From: Salvelinus alpinus
Lineage: Eukaryota > Chordata > Actinopteri > Salmoniformes > Salmonidae
DNA: 64,000 nucleotides
NCBI RefSeq assembly: GCF_045679555.1
Contig: NC_092091.1
Span: forward strand, 73,056,287-73,120,286
Direction: 5' to 3'
Below, in pieces: positions 1-10,932 of this stretch (the stretch's first letter is position 1; each line of letters starts with the position of its first letter). The translations under genes were made by a program, and so were the position numbers. The notes below the pieces were generated by a model. It saw nothing but the letters and a program-made list of their open reading frames with translations, was not told where the DNA came from and did no database searches.

Positions 1-117
1 GATGTCTATCCCCAGAAGTAAGTAAATATATTAATGTTGTATGTACTGTGTAATGTTGTATGCAACATTTATATGTGCTGTGTGATGCCATGACACTTTT
101 CCTACAAGGGAGGTCAT

Positions 118-574
118 GTACACTGAGTATACTAAGCATTAGGAACACCTTCCTAATCTAATATTGAGTGGTGTCGAAAGCATTCCACAGGGATGGTGGC
201 CCATGTTGACTCCAATGCTTCCCACAGTTGTGTCAAGTTGGCTGGATGTCCATTGGGTTGTGGACTATTCTTGGAACTGTTGAGCGTGAAAAACCTAGGA
301 GCGTTGCAGTTCTTGACACAAGCTGGTGTGCCTGGCACCTACTACTATACCCCGTTCAAAGGCAATTCAATGTTTTGTCTTGCCCATTCACCATTTAAAT
401 GGCACACACATGGTCCCAGTGCTTAAAAATCCTTCTTTAACCTGTCTCCTCCCCTTCATCTACACTGATTTGAAGTGGAATTAACAGGTGATATCCATAA
501 GGGATCATAGCTTTCACCTGGATTCACCTGGTCAGTCTATGTCATAGAAAGAGCAGGTGTTCTTAATGTATTTG
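118..574. mobile_element. Non-autonomous DNA transposon, salmonid type
   Basis: The left end reads cactgagtatactaagcatt followed by aggaacacct. The right end, reverse-complemented, reads ACATTAAGAACACCTGCTCT, so the ends are imperfect inverted repeats sharing the CATTARGAACACCT core. The body has no coding potential beyond chance short frames (for example 193-426 and 153-338). I recognise it as a high-copy salmonid interspersed repeat but cannot name its superfamily from the termini. Confidence 0.6.
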
Positions 575-682
575 TGTTGATGTTTTATCTGTGTTGATGG
601 TGATCTGATTGATTGTTGATGTGATTGTTGATGGGGATGCTTCTATTTGCAACACCAAGATAAATTCCTAGTATCATTTGTT

Positions 683-1213
683 CAGTGGTGGAAAAAGTAC
701 CCAATTGTCATATTTGAGTAAAAGTGAAGATACCTTAATAGAAAATGACTCAAGTAAAAATGAGTCACCCAGTAAGATACTACTTAAGTAAAAGTATAAA
801 AGTATTTGGTTTTAAATATATCTAAGAATCAAAAGTAAAAGTATAAATCATTTCAAATTCCTTATATTAAGCAAACCAGACAGCACCATTTTTTTTGTAA
901 TTTTAAATTACAGATAGCCAGGAGCACACTCCAACACTTACAAATGAAGCATGTGTATTTAGTGAGTCTGCCAGGGATGTTCTCTTGATAAATGTGTGAA
1001 TTGGACTATTTTCCTGTCCTGCTAAGCATTCAAAATGTAATGAGTACTTTTGGATGACAGAGAAAATGTATGGAGTAAAAAGTACTTTATTTTCATGAGG
1101 AATGTAGTGAAGTAAAAGTTGTCAAAAATATATAAATAGTGAAGTACAGATACCCAAATAAACTACTGAAGTAGTACTTTAAAGTATTTTTACTTAAGTA
1201 CTTTACACCACTG
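683..1213. mobile_element. hAT-type non-autonomous element (531 bp)
   Basis: It starts CAGTGGTG and ends CACCACTG. It is flanked by a perfect 8-bp target duplication, catttgtt, at 675-682 and 1214-1221, the hallmark of hAT transposition. The AT-rich body is full of agtaaaag/acttaagta motifs and has no transposase, so it must have moved with help from an autonomous relative. Its right end lies 36 bp (after the duplication) from the probable splice acceptor of the next exon. Confidence 0.85.
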
Positions 1214-1257
1214 CATTTGTTGCATGGCGATAAATTATTCTGATTCTATCTCCAAAG

Positions 1258-3081
1258 GTAAGCCGAACAGCCATCAATGCTGTGAGCAGTCTTCTGGGTG
1301 ACATGGAGACAACTGTGATGGCCAGTGTTCCATGTTCTTGTACTACTTCCAGAGCAGATATGGAAGGAATGCTGTCTGAGGCAACAGGCGAGCACCCAGC
1401 GAAATCAATGGCCTCTGCAAAAGTTGAGTTGATCGCTGATGATTTAGTGGAAGATGCCATCGATATGTGCAGTGAAATGATTTTAGACGACCAGCCACTA
1501 GCCCTACTACATGACGATCCTGAACAAGGTACATCAAATGTTGTTGTTCCTGGACCAATTCAGAGCAGCCTGTCTGGATTTGATGAACGCCACACAAAAT
1601 CACAGGTCCTCGCAGTAAAGATTGAAGACCATGAGGTAAAGCCAATTTTGATCCAAGACACAGCGCTCATATCTCCAGGTGAGAAGAATACGGATGAAAA
1701 AAGAGTCATTAGAGTAAGTTATGTCTTTAACTCATCCCCTAGAAGGAAAGCTCACCAGGCCACCAGAAGCACCTCTTTCCCTAACCTCTATGTCACCCTT
1801 GTGGATGGAGTTCTGGACCAAATTAGCACAGAACCTTTCAAAGAAACCCTGGCCCAATCTGTGAGGAATGAGGTAAGACATTCTGTCTCTTTGCCTCAAT
1901 TTGGATCGGTGAACCTCAAAAGTGAGGACTGCTCAGAGAAAGAAATTATTGAGGATATGTTGAAAAGTGTATCCAGAAAACTCAGTAAAGACCAGGCTTG
2001 TCAGCTGACCGGGAAAGCCAGTGAGATGATGACTGCCAACGTAGATGCCATTTCACTTACCCCCAAACTACAGTCTACTGCCAAAGACCAAATCATCAAA
2101 GTTCTGGAGCAGGTCAACACTAAAATAATCAATATGATTAGACAAGATTCTCCCAACAGGATGATTTCCCCCAAGGCAAGCCAGACTGCCATCAATGCTG
2201 TCAGCAACATTTTGGGTGGTATGGGAACCTCTCTCAAGGCAAGCAACACACCATTTGTTCCTAATGTGGCTGGACTCCAGCCTGACCTAGATGATGTAGC
2301 ATCTTACTCAACTGAAGCTTTTGAGGGATATCCAGGGATCTGGATGTCATCCCTGAAGATAAAATATATTGCCTCAGGCCTCATGGACACTGTCTGTGAT
2401 GACCTACTGGATGAGGATGGTTTCCTCAGACGGAGCGCTGGTGCAATATCCTCACAGGAAGACCTTGATCTTCAGAAGGTAATTACTTCAAAACCAGCAT
2501 CCCCAGTCAATTGCATGCCCGTCAAAGGATGCCTGTCAATGTCCTACCTTGATGCTTTGAAGAATCCTGAAGACATTGAAAATGCTACTCACCTCAGTAG
2601 AAGCATTGACTCTCTCGCCGTAATTGGTGTGCCTACTTCAACCTCAAAGGAAGTTTCATACGGCACAGAATTGAAACTGACACAGTTGCAAAAGGATGTC
2701 TCTGCATCATCCTCACTTTATGCCATGAGCAACTGTCGGAGCTCATTGGAGTTTCCCTCCAGTCGATCCGATATCCCTATTGACAAAGAGGCCCAAAGGA
2801 TTTCCTCCACAGACGAAGAAGACAGTCTGTCCAAATCCCTCCTGACCTCTTCCAAATCAGTCTTCAATGTCTCTGGCCTCGTCCCTACTCCTCCAGAGGG
2901 AAAGCCAAAGGTGAGGCTGCCACGGCGCCCAGTGCTTCGCCTTAGGAAGGTTCCAGAGGAGCCCCCCAAAAAGATGCACATTTACACAGTTTGCAGGGAT
3001 GCTTTTCATTTCCCAACTGAGACAATGCGATCGACCAGTCCATCATCATTCGAGGGAGAATTCTCAACTCCAGAGTCCCAG
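1258..3081 (+). CDS. Large internal coding exon of an unrecognised repetitive gene
   Basis: A 608-codon open frame on the plus strand, phase 0 at both ends. I place the acceptor at 1256-1257 after a pyrimidine-rich run (ttattctgattctatctcc) and the donor at 3082 (CCAG|GTAATA). An in-frame TAA lies at 1231-1233, so no long upstream extension is possible, and there is no credible start codon. The exon therefore belongs to a longer gene whose 5' part is outside the window or in unrecognised exons. The protein is Ser/Thr-rich, acidic to neutral and has no membrane segment. A short repeat opens the exon (SRTAINAVSSLLG) and recurs near 2176-2216 (SQTAINAVSNILG). A helical stretch (KDQIIKVLEQVNTK) lies between them and a basic proline-rich patch (RLPRRPVLRLRK) near the end. 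The repeat pattern recalls giant sperm-tail scaffolds of the FSIP2 type, but that is only a guess. Confidence 0.6.
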
Positions 3082-3279
3082 GTAATACTGTCTTTCTCAT
3101 AGTCCTAATCTGAAAAGCTTTTTAACACCTAGCCCACTGTTGATATTTGAACAGCCTTGATTCAATTTTTTTTTATTTTTGTAGAGCTTTCGTAGAGCTT
3201 TGAGAACTCTGTTATGAAAAGCGCTGCACAAATTAAATGTATTTTTTATTCATTAAGAGCGGTGGACAGCTCAGACAAG

Positions 3280-3459
3280 GAGTCTATCTTTAATATAGAC
3301 TCATCCAAAAGACTCGTCGCAGAGATAATGCTGTCTGTTCGGGAGGACGTTGTTGAGGCAAAGCAGAGAGAGTTGGCCGCACATCTGGCTGCGCTGTCGT
3401 CTGACAATGAGATGCTCAGCACTTTGGCTCAGAGTGGGACACCCCGCGCCGATTCATGA
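3280..3459 (+). CDS. Probable terminal coding exon of the same gene
   Basis: A coherent reading frame ending in TGA at 3457-3459, encoding a charged, helical, Leu/Ala-rich tail (VAEIMLSVREDVVEAKQREL then AAHLAALSSDNEMLS). The frame is open from 3214. An acceptor at 3278-3279 (cagacaag|GAG) keeps phase 0 with the donor at 3081. The AG at 3258-3259 would need phase 2 and does not fit. The polypyrimidine tract before 3280 is weak and part of the intron (about 3180-3250) looks like repeat DNA. An ATTAAA polyadenylation signal lies at 3557-3562, about 100 bp past the stop. Confidence 0.5.
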   Translation, partial: ESIFNIDSSKRLVAEIMLSVREDVVEAKQRELAAHLAALSSDNEMLSTLAQSGTPRADS

Positions 3460-5400
3460 ACTGCCTCCAACACCTCTCCTCACAGCGAGAGTGATAACTG
3501 ACTTGGACATACATGGTAGAAGCATTTGCTTACATTATTTTGAATCACATTGAGCTATTAAAGAATGCATTTATTTTCTAAAAAAGACAAAAGCATTTAT
3601 TTACAATGTGTAGTTTTTCTTAGATGTAAGTGTTAAGTTAGGAATATTAAATAGAAAATTAGGAGAGAGTAATTATATATCTTTGGTGACATTGTTTAAT
3701 TGTACGTTTTATATCCAATTGAACTCATCTCATGCAATTATTTAGGCTACCGACTCCCCGACAGTTCCTCTACTTCAGCCAGTGATTCTATACCGTCTCT
3801 TGGCTCTGTTCCAGCATCTTCCATTTGATACCCGTTACAGAAAAGTGTGTAGCTCGCCTCTGCCACCTACCAGGCTTGAATGGTTTATGAGAGCGTGAGG
3901 GGGCAAAGCAGAGTGTTTGTTATACTGGTACTCTCTGCAATCTATTCTGATTTATCAACCACAGATTTATGAATTGCATGCCAATTTTTAAAAGGGAAAT
4001 CCGCAGTTGCTACATCCATTTTGGACGTATAAATGAATATGTACTCATTGATTCTTGAAGAATATAACCTATAAATGCCTCATGAGCTAGATTCAACTGT
4101 CATACCTCATCAGAACCCAAAATAAACACTTTTTTTTACCCCAAGAACACCAAATAGATGCTTTTTTTATCACAATGTTTGTAAACAAAGTAAATGTAAA
4201 CAACCACTACATAGCCTCAAAACATGGTTAAAACTATAATTTTGATATCATGGTTGGTCAGTCCTTGCAACCATAGCTCTGTCTTTGTATTTGAGAGTTG
4301 GTACATTACTTCAGCCCCCTCCTTATGCTTTGTTACCAAAAACAGGGGTGGCTAGGACACTTTGTTATTGTTTCAACTGCTGATTGCCGCTTTAAGATGA
4401 AAGTGAAATAAATAAAAAAGTTCTTCTAGCAATACTTAATACCCAGACCAAGTAAAATACGTATTGTCAAGAATTGTTTTCTCAATGAAATACAACAGTA
4501 TATGTTATGCTATATATGTGGACAGACTCAGGACAGAATAAAATATTTTATCATTACAACATAGAAGCATGGATTGGATATAATGTACACAGTGAATACC
4601 AGCTGCTTTGTCGAAATTACATTTGTTAAAACAAACAAATAAAATATATGTAGGCTAATATTTGTAGTACAGTAAAAAGGGTCAGTAGAGAAAACGACCT
4701 TGATCAGAATAAACTTTGTTTTCACTAGCCACAAAGTCAAAACGGGCTCTATCGTAAAAATGTATTTTCATTTTTGCTCTTCATGTTAAGGTTAGGGTTA
4801 GGCATAAGAATAGCAGTGTGGTTAGGTTTAAAATCAAAACGTAAGAAGAGAAATTGTAGAAACTGGCGGGTTTGTAGCTGTGGAAGCTAGTGACGACCAA
4901 TAAACTTTGAGAGAAACCTAACTCAACAGGGGGAGATCTATTTCTGTTCAATCAGAATGTGAAGGGGTGATTTGGCTTTGTGTGTCAATCCCCTCACACT
5001 ATTGTTACCGCCACAGTAATGATAGAAGTTGTAGTAGTAACAGTCAATGTACTTCGTAATCGTTCAAATTAAAATGTCAGCTAAAATTGAACTAATACAT
5101 TGATCAAATTACCTAAAATAACAATGTGATATAAGAAAAAACAATAAATGTATGCACAGGTCAATCTGTCCCACACACATGTAGACGCTTTACTCGAGAC
5201 ACTTAAGTCTCCTCAACAAAGCAATAGAATTCGCAGAGTTCAACAAACTTGGTTTTAGGTTTAGAATTTCCCCCATGACAGCACAAGACCACTAGCATGG
5301 CTACCAGTCTGTTTAGCTAACATACCACTCCTTGTACTCTGTGCCATTGCCAAACAATAACCTTATTTCCAACAACAAATCAGCAACTCCTCGCAAAATC
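3460..5400. other. Gene-free AT-rich intergenic stretch
   Basis: No convincing coding frame or RNA gene. It contains possible polyadenylation signals (AATAAA at 4121). At about 4785-4915 there is a fragment I recognise as a common fish interspersed repeat (gttagggttaggcataag through agtgacgacc). The 70-aa minus-strand frame at 4528-4740 has no supporting features. Confidence 0.5.
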
Positions 5401-5439
5401 CAGCTGCATATTAAACGCTGAGATTGAAGAAAGGCCAGT

Positions 5440-5905
5440 CTCTATGGCCCATAGCACAAGGAGTGGAACGTTAGGAGTGGTGCTTCTGTGAGGGGAACGG
5501 CACCTCCGTACCTTCAGGCTCTGATCAGGCCCTACACCCAAACAAGGGCACTGCGTTCATCCACCTCTGGCCTGCTCGCCTCCCTACCTCTGAGGAAGTA
5601 CAGTTCCCGCTCAGCCCAGTCAAAACTGTTCGCTGCTCTGGCACCCCAATGGTGGAACAAACTCCCTCACGACGCCAGGTCAGCGGAGTCAATCACCACC
5701 TTCCGGAGACACCTGAAACCCCACCTCTTTAAGGAATACCTAGGATAGGATAAAGTAATCCTTCTAACCCCCCCCCCTTAAAAGAGTTAGATGCACTATT
5801 GTAAAGTGGTTGTTCCACTGGATATCATAAGGTGAATGCACCAATTTGTAAGTCGCTCTGGATAAGAGCGTCTGCTAAATGACTTAAATGTAAATGTAAA
5901 TAAAA
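5440..5905 (+). mobile_element. L2-clade LINE, 3' end (5'-truncated)
   Basis: The frame 5488-5748 encodes the extreme C-terminus of a non-LTR reverse transcriptase polyprotein. It shows the usual order PPYLQALIRPYTQTRALRSS, then APQWWNKLPHDARSAES, then a terminal FRRHLKPHLF motif. The 3' untranslated tail follows, with the stem-loop GCTC-tggataa-GAGC at about 5853-5870 and a short taaatg repeat. This is the conserved tail of eel/fish L2 elements (UnaL2 type), recognised by the cognate reverse transcriptase. It is strongly 5'-truncated, so it is a dead copy. Confidence 0.8.
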
Positions 5906-6004
5906 GCACATATTCAAACAGAGAAGGGACAGTAAACACAGGTAGAAAAAGTGCAGTTCACACAACAGAACACTGTCAACATGATCACAGTGTTAGTAGT
6001 ATTG

Positions 6005-7051
6005 TCAGATATAACTACCAATTCCTTCTCCACCGATAATGATGTACTCTGCTTCCTCCGGGTGACTAGCCTCCACAACCTCCTCTGGCCTGTCCTCGCC
6101 TTTAGGGTCTGGTTGTAAAATGATCTGTTTCACGTCAGGACACTGCAACAAATAGGACGTTTAAACGTTTAAACTAACATTATACCACTTCTATAACATA
6201 CAAGCCATTGCACTCCAAAGCTAACGTTGTATGTGGACACAAACTGAACAACATGGGCGAGTGACTGCCACTGACCGACAGGTACTTCGTATTTTAGATC
6301 AATAATTTTCTCTCTGACACAGGGCGGTTTCTAATGTGATATGAAAACATGTACTGCTACACTCGCTATTCAATGGTTGTCAATATACCGTTAATGCTAA
6401 AAAGTGGTCAATTTGGTAAAACAAGAACATCATGAGAGGCGTTGTACCATCCTAGTCTTATAATTAATTTATACAATACTCCATCCATGTAGCTAGGCCA
6501 ACATTGACATGCAGCAGTTCAAGGACCAGACACCATAAATATGAGTGTTAACCAACTTCCTTCTTCGCTGCGATGCATTGGTTTCTCCCACTTCGATGGC
6601 AGCATCCACTCCATAGTGCCTCTCACTCACAACCAACTGCTTGTCCGGAAACCACTGGTCCCCCACAGCTTTATTATTCTCTGCACACAACAATAAAAGG
6701 GTGATGTAGGCTACTTATAGTGACTTTTTACATGCATGATTACACAGAGCTAGCTAAATCGCTATAAGAGAACATCGTCACACTCAACGTACGGATCACG
6801 TCGCAAAGCTGAACTTCTAAAGATATATCAACAGAAGAGGTGCCCCGCTTTGGTCTCTCGGTCCCGAGCTCGATTTGCATACAGTGCAATGCCTTCCGAA
6901 GAGCGTCGTTCTCTCCCTGTTGTCGGGATATCTCCGAGAATAGAAGGGCAGAACTGTAATCGAACAGTTTTATAATCTCTGCAACGGCAGACGTCGTCAG
7001 CGTCTCCATAATTGTAGAAAGTTGTGCCTGGAAAGACCCGTTTGTAGACAT
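6005..7051 (-). CDS. Three-exon gene, 174 aa, N-terminus like fish C2H2 zinc-finger proteins
   Basis: The model is exon 1 7051-6793 (donor GTACGT), exon 2 6680-6553 (acceptor TTGTTGTGTGCAG, donor GTTAAC) and exon 3 6142-6005 (acceptor TTTGTTGCAG, stop TGA). Lengths of 259, 128 and 138 nt sum to 525 nt in a consistent frame. Exon 1 starts MSTNGSFQAQLSTIMETL and continues with AVAEI and a coiled-coil-like EISRQQGENDALRKAL. I know this layout from the first exons of many fish C2H2 zinc-finger genes, where it probably mediates protein contacts. Exon 2 carries DQWFPDKQLVVSERHYG, and exon 3 is acidic and ends GGEGIGSYI. No C2H2 finger is encoded here. It may be a finger-less member, a decayed member, or one spliced to exons I did not see. 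The GTTAAC donor is weak. The gene lies head-to-head with the tRNA-Tyr at 7192, and pieces of exon 1 were copied into the 36-49 kb array. Confidence 0.6.
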
Positions 7052-7191
7052 TTCGGCAGTTCTGACGAGCGCTCAATACACGGAAATCTCACGATGGCTG
7101 AATGGTCAACGTTGATCAACATCCGGTAGAAAAGATTAAACTCAATGCTACGGTACAATCATGAACCTTATGCTCCAAATTCCTCCATGTC

Positions 7192-7280
7192 CCTTCGATA
7201 GCTCAGTTGGTAGAGCGGAGGACTGTAGAACGCTAAATACTGAAATCCTTAGGTCGCTGGTTCAAATCCGGCTCGAAGGA
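7192..7280 (+). tRNA. tRNA-Tyr(GTA), intron-containing
   Basis: The 7-bp acceptor stem CCTTCGA/TCGAAGG plus discriminator A, the D arm GCTC-AGTTGGTA-GAGC and anticodon loop CTGTAGA are intact, followed by a 16-nt intron before TCCTT. The T arm is GCTGG-TTCAAAT-CCGGC. A TTTTT polymerase III terminator follows within 10 bp (ggacacttttt). It decodes UAC and is the only fully intact tyrosine copy outside the 36-49 kb array. Confidence 0.93.
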
Positions 7281-7459
7281 GGACACTTTTTCTACCTCAT
7301 CAATGGGCCCCAAACAATATTTTTTGCTGTTCGCACATCCCCCTATAGAGAATAATATGTGCATTTCCAGTTTCCTTAAAGAATAGTCTAGGTGTACGAA
7401 TCCAATCATACAGAAGAAAACAAAACACTTCAAGTTTATCCAAAAATATTCTCCACATT

Positions 7460-7530
7460 CAATAGCTCAGTTGGTAGAGCAGCGGACTGTAGAATACTAC
7501 ATGCTGAAATCCGACTTGAGGAGGACTCTT
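7460..7530 (+). pseudogene. tRNA-Tyr relic, T arm lost
   Basis: The 5' half is well kept (aatagctcagttggtagagc, then ggactgtaga with an intron-like stretch). After the intron it jumps to ccgacttgaggagga, so the T arm and B box are missing and the acceptor stem cannot close. The same relic recurs in each 1.44-kb unit. Confidence 0.8.
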
Positions 7531-7710
7531 TTCCTACCTCATAAATGCCCCTAAAAGATATACATTTGCCTGTTGTTCGCACATTCCCCTATAGAGAATA
7601 AAACGTGCATTTCCAGTTTTCTAATTAGGAAAGATTCCAAGTTAACTCACAAAATATTAAAGAAGGATTCAGAACGCATAGGATAATCCACATTTCCAAA
7701 TCATCGTAGT

Positions 7711-7801
7711 CCTTCGATATCTCAGTTGCTAGAGCGGTGGACTGTAGGATAGTAAATAATTAAATTTTTAGGTCGCTGGTTCAAATCCTGCTCCCGGAGG
7801 A
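7711..7801 (+). pseudogene. tRNA-Tyr-like relic with mutated stems
   Basis: The order of arms is complete, including ctgtagg and ggtcgctggttcaaatcc. The 3' acceptor side is tcccggagga instead of tcgaagga, and the D arm and intron region carry further changes (ttgctagagc). It has A- and B-box-like sequence but a poor acceptor stem, so it is probably not a functional tRNA. Confidence 0.75.
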
Positions 7802-7976
7802 TGTTTTTGTATTCATGTCATAAATGTAGCATGAGTCATCAAGATATTAAAATGTTCACAATGACTTATAATATATTATTATAGTGGTATGGATAGAGTT
7901 GCAATGTAAAATCGTACGTATGTGCGATAACCTACTAAATTCATTGTGACAGGTTGCACAAGTCGCAAAAGTCTAG

Positions 7977-8048
7977 TTCCCTGACCGGGAATCGAACCCG
8001 GGCCGCGGCGGTGAGAGCGCCGAATCCTAACCACTAGACCACCAGGGA
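7977..8048 (-). tRNA. tRNA-Glu(CTC), probable founder-type copy
   Basis: On the minus strand it has acceptor TCCCTGG/TCAGGGA with discriminator A, D arm with GTCTAGTGGTTAGGAT, anticodon stem CGGCG/CGCCG around CTCTCAC (anticodon CTC, codon GAG), and T arm CCGGG-TTCGATT-CCCGG. It keeps G at position 9. A TTTT terminator lies 12 nt past the 3' end (tctagacttttgcg). Of the copies here this best fits a functional vertebrate tRNA-Glu. Confidence 0.95.
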
Positions 8049-8092
8049 AGGATACTCTGTGTAAAAAGGCCCACAATTTGAAATGGTACATA

Positions 8093-8574
8093 CAGTTGAC
8101 GTCAGAAGTTTACATACACTTAGGTTGGAGTCATTAAAACTCGTTTGTCAACCATTCCACACATTTCTTGTTAACAAACTATAGTTTTGGCAAGTCGGTT
8201 AGGACATCTACTTTGTGCATGACACAAGTAATTTTTCCAAAAATTGTTTACAGACAGATTATTTCACTTATGATTCAGTGTATCACAAATCCAGTGGGTC
8301 AGAAGTTTACAAACACTAGGTTGGCTGTGCCTTTAAACAACTTGGACAATGACCAAAAATGATGTCCTGGCTTTAGAATCTTCTGATAGGCTAATTGACA
8401 TAATTTGAGTCAATTGGAGGTGTACCTGTAGATGCATTTCATGGCCTGCCTTCAAACTCAGTGCCTCTTTGCTTGAGATCATGGGATTTTCAAAAGAAAT
8501 CAGCCAAGACCTCAGAAATAAAATGTAGACCTCGGAAGGACACTGCAGGGAAAATCATTTTGTAATTTGAAGAG
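8093..8574 (+). mobile_element. Truncated Tc1-like element, 5' end
   Basis: It begins at the Tc1 terminal repeat (TA followed by CAGTTGACGTCAGAAGTTTA) and runs through the usual untranslated leader (aactatagttttggcaagtc, then gggtcagaagtttacaaaca) to the first codons of the transposase near 8480-8530. It then breaks off into ggaaggacactgcaggg. The 3' two thirds, including the catalytic domain, are missing. The short frame at 8168-8362 is an untranslated-leader artefact that recurs in every copy. Confidence 0.85.
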
Positions 8575-9453
8575 GTACAGTGCATAGGCGGAAATCCCAG
8601 GGGGGACGGGGGGGACACGACCCCCCCATCTTGGGAAAAATATGATTTGTCCCCCCCAATATATCACTGTAAACATAACTATGTAATTTCAATAATATTA
8701 ATAATACGCAATGAAAGCACTTGTGCTGGTTATAGACACTTAATAGCGCGTTTTTAAGTTTCAAAAGATTGCGACCCCCCCCGCCCTTTGCCTCACAATG
8801 GTTTGATCCACTGCCAGTTCTTTAGCTGGCAAGGTAATAGAGGGTTCGTAACTACTGTCCGAAAGGGACATGTACGTAGCTGACGTGAGGTTAATCCAGT
8901 CAATCCATAGCAGGTCCATAGCAATGTTATTTATTTATTTTTATGTTGGCAGGGTTCGCACACTAGCTGAATTTGCAGAGCTAGCGCGCAAACTAAAGCA
9001 ACATTAACTATCAAGCTAGCTAGTACCTATTCCATTTATGTGGCGTCGTCAAAGATGGAATCTTTGCTATCGTCAATTTAATCCAAGATCAGCATGCAGC
9101 TGTAGTGCTTCGACGTCCCTGTGATAAGGTTAGCGATAAACTGAAGTCCAAACTGAACAGAACAGAACTACACTCTCTTCTACCATTGTCTTAAATATAT
9201 ATAATGGTCTCGTTGCAAAAGATAAATTGTCGCTAGTGAACTTTTGTATTTATTTTTATTTCACCTTTATTTAACCAGGTAGCAAAGATTATAGCAAACA
9301 CACAGAAACGGAATTGGTGCTCGCTAGCTTTACAAATTCAGCTATTGTTGGAAGCCAGCCAATATGAAACAAACTATTAAAATTACAAAAGGTTGCAGCA
9401 TGTGTTGTGTAAATGTGTGTGTGTGCAGCTAGGCCAGCCAGCCAGGTAGAAAA

Positions 9454-10892
9454 ATGGCAGAAAAAAGTAAGAAGACGGACATCAGAGTATTTGTCAGTAC
9501 ACCAAAACGCATAGTAAGAACTCTAGTAGCCTAATATCTCAAAGACTAGTTGATAAAATGTTCATAAGAAATAAGTGAAATGCTAATGGGAATGTTTCAC
9601 AATGATGTCATTAGGCAGAGCAGGCAACAGATGGCACACAGACAGCAGAGTTGGGGACAGATATGCAGGGACAGATTGGCAGAGACAGGGAGTCTCAGGT
9701 AAGTTTGTTGAGTCTTTGTTTGGCAACATTATGAAAGGTTCTCAATTTTTTTGACTTGTAAAATAGGGACATAATTGGAAAATGCCATGGATACCCCCAC
9801 TCTCAACTTAAACTGGTGACTAAACTAAGATTTGTTTACGGCAATGGTATTGCTGTTGTGATTAATTGTGTAGTTTTGGGTACCGGTAGTTAGGAGTACG
9901 GCAAACACCTTATTTCTTTTCTAGGAGACAGACTGTGAGTCAGTTAGGGTGATGAAAGGGAAAGAGCCAAGGAGAGAGACTTCAGAGGACAGTGTCACAG
10001 CCACGGCAGGACCAGGTGTCACCCTTGTTGCCAGCAGCACCAGTATAGGGGACAGTGGCACAGCATTGTCCAGTTACCTCAGTGATGGCACAAAACCATA
10101 TCAGCCACACCCACAATTTATAGAACCGCAAACTCTTGCCAACAGAGTGTTGACGTTTCAAGAGAGATGGTTTCGCGATTTCCCCTGGCTACATTATAAT
10201 CCATCAGTAAAAGGAGTGTTGTGTTTTCACTGGAGCCAAGGGTTTTCAAGCCAGCCATCTTTTGGCCAAAGAGCAGATGCTGCCTTCTTTAGTGCAGGAT
10301 TTAGGAACTGGAGAAAAGCCATTGAAAAATTCACAGCACATCAAAACTGCCAAACCCACCGCCACTTTGTAATTGTAACAGCACACCAGCTAAATCCAAT
10401 CAGTGTCCAGTTATCCAGCGCGTGGGGTAAACAGCAGGAGGACGCAAGGCATTGCTTGATGAAAATTGTTAGTTCGGTGCGGCATGTAGTAAGACAGGGA
10501 CAAGCCTTTAGAGGCCACACGGATGACAGTGGGAATTTATACCAGCTTTTGAAACTTAGGGCAGAAGAGGATGATCCCATTTTACTGAAGTGGTTAACAG
10601 AGCGTACCACAATGTACACAGGCCCCAAAGCACAGAATGAAATTCTGAACATCATGGCCAATAGTCATTCGAGGCATTGCAGCTGAGATTAGGTCTCTTC
10701 CGATTGTACAATTTTCATTAATTGTTGATGGTACTCAAGATGTCTCTGGTGCTGAACAGGAGAATGTCTGTCTGCGTTATGTTGACCATGACCATGTCCC
10801 TCACAAGGAGTTTATTGGGCTATACAGGGTGTCGGAGACAACAGGCGAGGGCATTGCGAAAGTGGCAACTGATGTGTTGTTGAGGAAACCCG
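9454..10892 (+). pseudogene. hAT transposase relic (ZMYM/TTF-type), frameshifted
   Basis: Exon 1 is 9454-9513 (MAEKSKKTDIRVFVSTPKRI, donor GTAAGA). Exon 2 is 9615-9698 (donor GTAAGT). Exon 3 starts at 9925 after TTTCTTTTCTAG. All junctions are phase 0. Exon 3 encodes a TTF-type zinc-finger region (WFRDFPWLHYNPSVKGVLCF, in which an expected Cys reads Trp: CFHW) and the FRNWRKAIEKFTAHQN motif. A 1-2-nt frameshift near 10661-10664 ends this frame at 10686. The following frame continues the same protein (VIRGIAAEIRSLPIVQF, then the LIVDGTQDVSG stretch with the first catalytic Asp) to about 10892. The rest of the catalytic core and the C-terminal dimerisation domain are absent. Confidence 0.85.
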
Positions 10893-10932
10893 CAAACATA
10901 TGCTCGGTTCTTTTGTTCAGTAGTGTGTATAG

